This document shows, piece after piece, positions 55,250 through 62,246 of a stretch of DNA of 64,000 nucleotides; positions within the stretch are counted from its first letter, which is position 1, and every line of letters begins with the position of its first letter. The position numbers and the translations under genes were made by a program. Location of the stretch: positions 434,001 through 498,000 of the forward strand of contig CAJXTB010000001.1 in NCBI GenBank assembly GCA_913061235.1, read 5' to 3'. The notes under the pieces are model-generated. The model did not search any database. It had not been told where the DNA came from and was given only the letters and a program-made list of their open reading frames with translations. Source of the DNA: an uncultured Pseudomonadota bacterium. Lineage in GTDB: Bacteria; Myxococcota_A; UBA796; GCA-2862545.

Positions 55250-56140
55250 ATGAACACACCGCTTCCACAGTCCAACGGACTGCGCATTCGCTTCTGGGGC
55301 GTGCGCGGTAGCTGTCCAGCGCCTGGTCCCGAGACCGTGCGTCACGGCGGCAACACATCGTGTGTGACCGTTGAGCTACCCAATGACGTTGTCTTGGTGT
55401 TGGACGCCGGCACAGGAATGCGAAAGCTGGGCCACGAGCTGGTCGCAAGTGGCCGGACAGACAACATCCACCTGTTGTTGAGTCACACCCACTGGGACCA
55501 CATTCTCGGCCTGCCCTTCTTCGTGCCGCTGTACCTGCCACAGGGCCGAATCCTTCTGCACCCACTGCCCAACAAGGCGCAAGAGCGCTTCAGACGGCAG
55601 CCTGCACTGTTCGACCCCATCCACTTTCCGGTTCCAGCAGCGGACGTTCCGGCACGAATTGAGCGGGTCGAACACGACAGCGAGCCGTGGTGTATTGGCG
55701 GGGCTACCGTTCAGCCCATTCCGCTAAATCATCCCGGTGGCGCCCAAGGATTCCGCATTGAACACCGTGGCCGGTCCCTGTGCTACCTGACGGACAACGA
55801 GCTCAATCCACCGGGTCCCGTCACCACAACCGTGGAGCAGCTAGCGGCCTTCGCACGCCACTGTGACGTCCTGATTCACGACACTCAGTACGTTCACGCT
55901 GACCGCGCACACAAGGTCGGCTGGGGCCACTCGTTCCTTCAAGACGTCTTGGAGCTGGCCAAACAAGCGCGTCCGAAACACCTCGTTCTGTATCACCACG
56001 ACCCGGATCGCTCAGACGACGCTCTGGACGACGTACAGCGGCAGGCCCAGGCATGGCTAGATGAACACGCCCCTGGCATTGTCGTCAGCGTTGCCTCGGA
56101 AGGTTTGACCTTGGACCTCCCAAGGACTGACGAGGGTTGA
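55250..56140 (+). CDS. MBL-fold metallo-hydrolase
   Basis: 296 residues. The metal motif is HTHWDH (about 79-84), with further ligands at NHPGG, TDNE and the late YHHDPDRSD. The opening FWGVRGSCPAPGPETVRHGGNTSC is typical of the MBL branch often annotated as cyclic-nucleotide phosphodiesterase or PhnP-like hydrolases. It is cytoplasmic. The substrate is uncertain, with a cyclic nucleotide or phosphodiester most likely. It lies 18 bases after the Cys-rich lipoprotein gene. Confidence 0.9.
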   Translation: MNTPLPQSNGLRIRFWGVRGSCPAPGPETVRHGGNTSCVTVELPNDVVLVLDAGTGMRKLGHELVASGRTDNIHLLLSHTHWDHILGLPFFVPLYLPQGRILLHPLPNKAQERFRRQPALFDPIHFPVPAADVPARIERVEHDSEPWCIGGATVQPIPLNHPGGAQGFRIEHRGRSLCYLTDNELNPPGPVTTTVEQLAAFARHCDVLIHDTQYVHADRAHKVGWGHSFLQDVLELAKQARPKHLVLYHHDPDRSDDALDDVQRQAQAWLDEHAPGIVVSVASEGLTLDLPRTDEG

Positions 56141-56182
56141 CGACGGGTTGACCCCTCTTCGCGCTACAACCCCTAAACAAGA

Positions 56183-56208
56183 CCGCCCCACAGAACACTC
56201 GTGGGCGG
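56183..56208 (+). other. Hairpin just upstream of the first tandem paralogue
   Basis: CCGCCCCAC (56183-56191) pairs with GTGGGCGG (56201-56208) with one bulged C, around a nine-base loop. It ends directly before the GAGAGG ribosome site of the gene at 56218. It may end the MBL transcript or influence translation of the next gene. Confidence 0.35.
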
Positions 56209-56217
56209 GAGAGGTCC

Positions 56218-57270
56218 ATGCGCTTCATCACACCACTGCTTTTGTGTCTCGCGACCGCCACATCGGCGTACGCGCAAGACACCCCTACCGACGGCACTGC
56301 TGACGGGGGCGAACCGACGCCTGCTGCACCGGCAACTGCCCTCGAAGACGACGACATTGACTACAGCATCACGGTGTACGACGACATGTTCGCGCGATGG
56401 GACGGCACCCGCTGGTTCGTCGCGACCGAAGTCACGGTGCCCGACCCTGTCGTGTTCCAGGCCCGAAACAACTGGGAATTTCGGAGTACCAAGTACCAAG
56501 TTCGCACCATCATTGCGTGCGAGAAGGACTGGCGCCGAAGCCGCCGACGGTTTGAGGTCGACTGCACCATTGAAGACTTCGGAATGCAGTCGATAGCCCA
56601 GGACCGGGACAACCCCGCGCGGGTCCAGCAGATCCTAGACGAAATCGATACCGCCCTGTCCGGTAGCTACCTACAGCTGTCCGTCCGCGATGACGGCCGC
56701 GTCGTAGGAATTGACCTAGAAGGTCCGACCAAGCGAAACAATCGCGAAGATGTCATCCACGAGACGCTGCGCTTGGTGATGAGCCGGGTCATCGTTGGCT
56801 ACGACATGCGTCTGCGCAAGTTCAAGGACCTGTCGGAGGGTGTGTGGGTCGAGTACAACTCCTCGCTCATGTCGATTCCAAGCCTCGATGCCAGCAGCCG
56901 GGGCACCTCTACGCTCGTTCACAAGCTGGAGATGCTCGAAGGCCACGCAACGGTTGAGTCGCGGGGTCGCGGCCTGATTGCAACCGGCAACGACCAAGTG
57001 TTCGGCTACTTTGACACCGACTACAGCGGCGTTGCTGTGTACGACCGGGTTGAAGGCTTCATGACCGAGCGCGTCTGGGCACTTCGCGGCATTCCAACGG
57101 CGTCCAGTACCTTCTCGACCTTTGGCGTAGGCAACGAGTACCACCACGTTGGACGCCTGCGCATCATCCAAGATGAAAACGAGATTCCCGAGGTCGGCCC
57201 CACCCGCCAGTGCTCGCCTCCGGGTATCCAGCATGCCCTCCTCCCAGCGTGGCTTCCCCTCGAGGACTAG
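56218..57270 (+). CDS. Secreted protein, first of a tandem paralogous pair
   Basis: 350 residues. The signal peptide MRFITPLLLCLATATSAYA ends before QDTP, and GAGAGG precedes the ATG. The mature protein shares a run of blocks with the next gene: ARWDGTRWFVATEV, NWEFRSTKYQVR, RRSRRRFEVDC, DTALSGSYLQL, GVWVEYNSSLMSIP, DASSRGTSTLVHK and YDRVEGFMTERVW. The fold is unknown, likely beta-rich and periplasmic. Its stop overlaps the GTG start of its paralogue by one base. Confidence 0.85.
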   Translation: MRFITPLLLCLATATSAYAQDTPTDGTADGGEPTPAAPATALEDDDIDYSITVYDDMFARWDGTRWFVATEVTVPDPVVFQARNNWEFRSTKYQVRTIIACEKDWRRSRRRFEVDCTIEDFGMQSIAQDRDNPARVQQILDEIDTALSGSYLQLSVRDDGRVVGIDLEGPTKRNNREDVIHETLRLVMSRVIVGYDMRLRKFKDLSEGVWVEYNSSLMSIPSLDASSRGTSTLVHKLEMLEGHATVESRGRGLIATGNDQVFGYFDTDYSGVAVYDRVEGFMTERVWALRGIPTASSTFSTFGVGNEYHHVGRLRIIQDENEIPEVGPTRQCSPPGIQHALLPAWLPLED

Positions 57271-58259
57271 TGCGGTTTCGCCTCTGCCTAGCCGCCGGTG
57301 TGTTGCTCACCACCACCGCCTTCGCCCAAGACGACGTTGACGCCGAGATTCGAATCTACGACGCTGACGCGCGCTGGGCTGGCACAGAGTGGTTCGTTGA
57401 GACCGAGGTCGTCCTCCCTTGGGTGACGACGCTCTCCGGCGCGAACAACCAGTCTTTTCGCACGTCTCAGTACCAGCTACGCGCCCACTTGCGCTGTGAC
57501 CGAATGGAGCAGGCACGCCGACGCAGGCGACAGGTGGACTGCGCCATCGCGGATGTGGGCCTACAGGTTGTCGCGGTCGAGGATGACCCAGAATCCACCG
57601 TTGCTGCCGTCCTACAAGACGTCGACACCGCTCTGACGGGCGCATCCCTACAGCTCCAAGCACACGCCGACGGCCGTATTGTTGGACTCGCTCTTACCCA
57701 GCTTGGAGACGGTCTCTCCAACGACCGCCACTTCCCAGAGACCCTGCGCATGTTGATGAGTCGCGTTGTCGTGGGCTTCACGATGAAGCTGCCGGACAAC
57801 CACGACCTCAGTGATGGTGTTTGGGTGGAGTACAACAGCGACTTGATGTCCATGCCGACAGAAGACGCCACAAGCCGAGGGACCAACGAGCTCGCCCATC
57901 GCATGACCACTCACGCGAGCCACGCAGTCGTCGAGTCAACCGGACGTGGCATGACCCAAGTGGGCGACTTCTTTGGTCAGAACACGCTGCCCGAGATGAC
58001 GTTCACCATGAGCTACGCCGGCCTCGCGATCTACGACCGCGACCTTGGCTACATGAACGAGCGAGTGTGGCGACTGGTCGGCACACCCAGCATCCTGTCG
58101 ACCCGCCGCGCCGAAGGCAAGGTCATTGGCTATGCGCACACTGGGCGACTCCTAGAGGTTCGGGGCCATGCCGTACCTGACGTCGGGCCGAGCCGGCAGA
58201 TAGCCGAGCCAGATACTGTGAGCCCAACACTCCCCGCCTACACCGCGCTCGATTTCTAG
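57270..58259 (+). CDS. Secreted protein, second of a tandem paralogous pair
   Basis: 329 residues from the GTG at 57270, inside the previous stop, with GAGG at 57262-57265; a frame extension to 57210 is not needed. Signal peptide to AFAQ. It carries the same ordered blocks as its neighbour: ARWAGTEWFVETEV, RRRRQVDC, DTALTGASLQL, GVWVEYNSDLMSMP, DATSRGTNELAHRM, YDRDLGYMNERVW. The two clearly arose by tandem duplication and have diverged widely. Its stop shares CTAG with the convergent LtrA-Kir gene. Confidence 0.85.
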   Translation: MRFRLCLAAGVLLTTTAFAQDDVDAEIRIYDADARWAGTEWFVETEVVLPWVTTLSGANNQSFRTSQYQLRAHLRCDRMEQARRRRRQVDCAIADVGLQVVAVEDDPESTVAAVLQDVDTALTGASLQLQAHADGRIVGLALTQLGDGLSNDRHFPETLRMLMSRVVVGFTMKLPDNHDLSDGVWVEYNSDLMSMPTEDATSRGTNELAHRMTTHASHAVVESTGRGMTQVGDFFGQNTLPEMTFTMSYAGLAIYDRDLGYMNERVWRLVGTPSILSTRRAEGKVIGYAHTGRLLEVRGHAVPDVGPSRQIAEPDTVSPTLPAYTALDF

Positions 58260-60268
58260 TCGTCCATCGACTCGGTCAGATGGAACTTATCGAGGTCCAA
58301 CACAATACGACCGTCGTCCGTCTGACCCATGACATCCACGAATCGGTGATTGTGGCGGACCTCTTCCGGCTGGTAGACATGGCGCGCGTAGATGGTCTGG
58401 CTGTAGGTACCGTCGTAGCCAGTCAGCGTGACAATATAGCCGAAGACGTGTTCCCAGACGTCTTCGGCAACCAGTGGGCTGTCCTCGTCAATCACGTGCA
58501 TGACCGACCACGTCAGTCGGAACAATGGGGTGACATCCCGCAGTAATTCCAGATCGTGTAAGCGACGCATGTGGTCGCCTTCCGGCGTGACTTCATCCAG
58601 CAGAACCGAGATGGTGAGGCTGGCACCGACCACGTCATTGCCCCGTGCATTCGCGACGCGCAGCATGAGCGTGTCCTGGCCATGCCGCGAGTTGATGACC
58701 ATGCAGTCGCTCCACAGAATGGACGCGCGCGGTCGGCTCGCTTTCGCGAACATCATTCCCGTTGCAAGAGCGCCGTACAAGATGCCAACAGCGGACTCCA
58801 CAGTCACCAGGCTGTGTCCCCAGGTCGTAGCCGGCGCATACACGCCGTAGCCGAGCGATGTGAGGGTCTGAACGCTGAAAAAGAAGGCTTCAGCGTAGGT
58901 CTGCCCGGCAGTCCCGGAGATGGAGCCCGGCTCGACTTGGTACAGCCCGGCGAACAGTGCGTTGATCACCACGTAGACGAAACAGAAGGCCATGAGCACG
59001 CGGGTCCACGAGCCTTCCATCAGGAAGAAATAGAGGTCTCGGCCAGAACGTGCGGCCGCGCCAATACGAATGGAGTTGTCCAAGTTCGGACGCTGCGCCG
59101 CAGGGGTCCCGGTGCCCTCCCGACGCTCGCGGTCCAGTTCCGCGGTAGGCCGAGCGCCCTCAATGATCCCGGCTTCAAGCGGTACTGCCAGCATATCTGT
59201 GATGACCTGTCCAACGCACAAGGCCACAATGCCCAGCAGGTAGGTCATCGTGGACAGATCCGACGCAGCCTGGGTCAGAACCAAGATGAACACGGCCGTC
59301 AACACCCGTATTGCAATGCGGGCACGGTCCGAGAGCGCCGCTTCATACCGTTCTGTGAAGGTGTCGACTACGGCAACACTGATCAGTACGCCCGCCAGAC
59401 TCGCCCCCAGCAACCAACGTCCAGCCGCAGCGGCGGGAACATCCATCTGTCCGGTGGCTACGAGTGTCACGCCAAGCCCAACCAGCGTCAGACACAACGA
59501 CAGCGGTAAGTGGGCCAGGCGCCAAACCAGTGATGCACCCGGCGAATCCCGCAGGCGACGGCCAGCGACGTCGTCGAAATAGATCCACCACACACTCACC
59601 GCAATGAGCAGATGGAAGGCGCCACGCCCCAGGGTCTGGAGGTCTGCATTCTCCACGGAGAGCTCAGCTTGGACCTTCACAAAGGAGGCGCCCATCAACA
59701 CCAAAATGAACAGGCCAAATCGCCGTGACAGATGTTCTTGATGCAGTGGGATGGCGGCTTCGACGCGACGGCTCGCTGGGTGCACCGTAACGACCACAAA
59801 GCCGAGCGCCGTTACCCCCCACAGGGCCAAACCGATGGGAGCCGGTACGACTGCGCAGACCGAGGCGACCAGCGTACTCACCGCAAATGCGCTGGCCCAG
59901 ATCCTGCTAAACGTTCGCGCCGCTGGCGTCTGAATTAGAGCACGAACGTAAGCCACACACACCGTGGCCTGCGACACAGCAAAGGCCAAGGCGAAGAGTG
60001 TCCAGTCGCCGCCGAGAGCCTCGCGTGCTGTGACACCCATGGCACCAACGCCCAAGACCTGAACCAAGACCAATGCACGGTGAGGCAGGTCGTCGAGCTC
60101 AAACCGGTTGGCGAAGAAGGTGGCCCCGCTCCAGACCAGCCACACAGACGCCGCACAGATCGTCGCCGACAGCACGCGCACCGGAGTCATGGCATCCGGA
60201 AGTAGACTCGCGACTTGAACCAAACAAGCCGCCACAACGACATCAACTAGGATCTCGAGCCAGTCCAC
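58256..60268 (-). CDS. LtrA membrane domain fused to KirBac-type inward-rectifier K+ channel
   Basis: 670 residues from the GTG at 60268, with GAGGGG nine bases upstream; no ATG lies near. Residues 1-~385 have many transmembrane helices and LtrA (low temperature requirement A) features: DWLEILVDVVVAACLVQVA, then WLVWSGATFFANRFELDDL and VLGVGAMGVTA. From ~408 it is a bacterial inward rectifier: slide helix RDLYFFLMEGSW, pore helix AFFFSVQTLTSLGYG with the filter near 470, second helix GILYGALATGMMFAKASRP, then the cytoplasmic beta domain with LRVANARGNDVVGA, TPEGDHMRRLHDLELLRD and VMHVIDEDSPL. It probably conducts K+ through a tetramer. The joining of the two domains is in one continuous frame. 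Confidence 0.9.
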   Translation of the reverse strand: MDWLEILVDVVVAACLVQVASLLPDAMTPVRVLSATICAASVWLVWSGATFFANRFELDDLPHRALVLVQVLGVGAMGVTAREALGGDWTLFALAFAVSQATVCVAYVRALIQTPAARTFSRIWASAFAVSTLVASVCAVVPAPIGLALWGVTALGFVVVTVHPASRRVEAAIPLHQEHLSRRFGLFILVLMGASFVKVQAELSVENADLQTLGRGAFHLLIAVSVWWIYFDDVAGRRLRDSPGASLVWRLAHLPLSLCLTLVGLGVTLVATGQMDVPAAAAGRWLLGASLAGVLISVAVVDTFTERYEAALSDRARIAIRVLTAVFILVLTQAASDLSTMTYLLGIVALCVGQVITDMLAVPLEAGIIEGARPTAELDRERREGTGTPAAQRPNLDNSIRIGAAARSGRDLYFFLMEGSWTRVLMAFCFVYVVINALFAGLYQVEPGSISGTAGQTYAEAFFFSVQTLTSLGYGVYAPATTWGHSLVTVESAVGILYGALATGMMFAKASRPRASILWSDCMVINSRHGQDTLMLRVANARGNDVVGASLTISVLLDEVTPEGDHMRRLHDLELLRDVTPLFRLTWSVMHVIDEDSPLVAEDVWEHVFGYIVTLTGYDGTYSQTIYARHVYQPEEVRHNHRFVDVMGQTDDGRIVLDLDKFHLTESMDD

Positions 60269-60512
60269 TTTGAACGACCCCTCAAGGTCGTGCCGAACTC
60301 GCGGATAATGGTGCCATCGACTGCGCAACGGGGACTCTCCAAAGGGTTGCCGCCCTACCCAGTCCGAGGGAGACGTGCACCTATGCGGCTTTTTTGTCGC
60401 ACTTGTGCCGGTGTCAATGGTCAATCCTGGCTGATGGTCCGGGTTTCGTGCGGTATGCTTATTGCAGAAGTGTGGAACCTCAGCGCACACTCGCCGTATG
60501 GACGGAGTCCCG

Positions 60513-62195
60513 ATGACCATTCGAAACAGCTTGCTACCCCTCGCCGCACTCACACTCTTCTCGTGTGCAGACGACGGGAACTTTGTGCAGTTCGATACGC
60601 CACCCGCGGTGACCATTGCTGAACCCCTCGAAGGCATGATCTTCGACACCGGCGAGACCGTGGTGTTCCGTGGCCTCGTCAGCGACAACGGCGGCGTGGC
60701 CAACCTTGAGATTCAGTGGGCATCGTCCATCGACGGCATCCTGTTGGACACCGACCTCCCCGACCCGAACGGCGCCGTTGAGTTGGCCACCGCATCGCTG
60801 TCGACCGGAACACACATCGTCACACTTCGCGCCTTCGACGAAGGTTCCAACCAGGGCGAAGCGCGCGTGAACATCGTGATCGAAGGCGTTCCCGAGACGC
60901 CGTCCATCGAGATCGAGCATCCGCTCCCCGGCGAGACCGGCCTCGAAGGCACGCCCTACACCTTCGCCGCTCGTGTGAGCGACGCCCAAGACGACGTCGC
61001 ATCCCTAGCCGTTGAGCTGAGCAGCGACGTCGCTGGCTTCATCTGCGACATGACGCCCACATCGGTCGGCGTAGCTAGCTGCCCGGCCACCTTGGACTTC
61101 GGCGAACACATCGTCACCTTCACCGTGACCGACAGCGATGGCCTGACAAACAGCGCAAGCGCCGTGTTCCAGGTTGTGTCCCTCGAAGACTACGACGCCG
61201 ACCGCGACGGCTGGACCCCGCGTCAGATGGACTGCGACGACAACAACAACACCGTGCATCCGGGTGCAACCGAGCTGTGTGACGGCCTGGACAACGACTG
61301 TGACCCACGCACTCCCATCGACTCAAACACCGAGTGCTACGACGACGACGGCGACAACTACTGCGAAGCACCACCGTGTGTGAACGCGAGTGGTGGGCTG
61401 TCCGATTGTGATGATGCGGCACCGGGGATTTACCCTGGGGCGAATGAGGTTCCGGACCTAGTCGACAATGACTGTGATGGCATTGTGGATGATGGACTGA
61501 ACAACTTTGATGATGATGGTGATGGCTTTTGTGAACGGCCACCGTGTGTGAACGTCGCCGGCAGCACCAGCAGCAGCCCTCGTGACTGTAACGATGGCAA
61601 CTTCTCCGTAAGCCCTGCTGAAACTGAGATCTGCGGCAACGGTGTTGACGACAACTGCAACAACACCCAGAACGAACAGAACGCCATTCAGTGCACCAAC
61701 TTCTACGTAGACTCTGACAATGACAACTACGGCGTGAACGGACCGCGGGAGTGCTGGTGTGAAGGCGGTGGTGAAGCCCATCCGTATGGAGCGACCAATC
61801 CCAACGACTGTCTGGACACAAACGCCAACGTCCGGCCAAACCAGACCCAGTACTTCACCGAGCACCGTGGTGATGGCAGCTTCGACTATGACTGCAGTGG
61901 CTCGGCTTCCCGAAACCCCAGCCTAGACGAAATCATTGGTTGTGAGGCTGGTTTCCTGGGCCTGTCTTGTGACACAGTAGGGTCCGGTGGCTACGCTGGC
62001 GGCATCCCCCAATGCGGCCAAGCAGGCGTATGGGCTAACGACTGTGACAGCTGTACTCTCATCTTGGCTTTGTGCTTCGGTGGAAACATCGCACTGGGCG
62101 GCCAGCTCATCCCCTGCGACGTCCTGTGTCCGACCGGCGTGAGCTGCTCGATCGATACGGGTGATGTATCGAATCGCCGGATGTCGTGCCGGTAG
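60513..62195 (+). CDS. Surface lipoprotein with Ig-like domains and MopE-type metal-binding repeats
   Basis: 560 residues from the ATG at 60513, with CGGAG six bases upstream. The lipobox is LFSC. Two Ig/PKD-like domains cover about 22-115 and 125-222 (both with PGETG or TGETV turns). From ~225 come MopE-type units: DADRDGW...CDDNNNTVHPGATELCDGLDNDCD and variants (CDDAAPGIYPGANEVPDLVDNDCDG, GNGVDDNCN). These Asp/Cys modules bind calcium or other metals. A Cys-rich C-terminal domain follows. The 60269-60512 gap to the divergent channel gene should hold both promoters. It converges with the gene at 62247. Confidence 0.88.
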   Translation: MTIRNSLLPLAALTLFSCADDGNFVQFDTPPAVTIAEPLEGMIFDTGETVVFRGLVSDNGGVANLEIQWASSIDGILLDTDLPDPNGAVELATASLSTGTHIVTLRAFDEGSNQGEARVNIVIEGVPETPSIEIEHPLPGETGLEGTPYTFAARVSDAQDDVASLAVELSSDVAGFICDMTPTSVGVASCPATLDFGEHIVTFTVTDSDGLTNSASAVFQVVSLEDYDADRDGWTPRQMDCDDNNNTVHPGATELCDGLDNDCDPRTPIDSNTECYDDDGDNYCEAPPCVNASGGLSDCDDAAPGIYPGANEVPDLVDNDCDGIVDDGLNNFDDDGDGFCERPPCVNVAGSTSSSPRDCNDGNFSVSPAETEICGNGVDDNCNNTQNEQNAIQCTNFYVDSDNDNYGVNGPRECWCEGGGEAHPYGATNPNDCLDTNANVRPNQTQYFTEHRGDGSFDYDCSGSASRNPSLDEIIGCEAGFLGLSCDTVGSGGYAGGIPQCGQAGVWANDCDSCTLILALCFGGNIALGGQLIPCDVLCPTGVSCSIDTGDVSNRRMSCR

Positions 62196-62212
62196 GAGCG
62201 CCCTGAACGTGC

Positions 62213-62238
62213 AGAGACGCGGCAGTGGTCGCGCCTCT
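62213..62238. terminator. Inverted repeat between convergent surface-protein genes
   Basis: Nine-base arms AGAGACGCG (62213-62221) and CGCGCCTCT (62230-62238) match at eight positions around an eight-base loop. It is placed between two convergent stop codons, so a bidirectional terminator is plausible, although no T-run follows on either strand. Confidence 0.4.
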
Positions 62239-62246
62239 GGCGGTGA

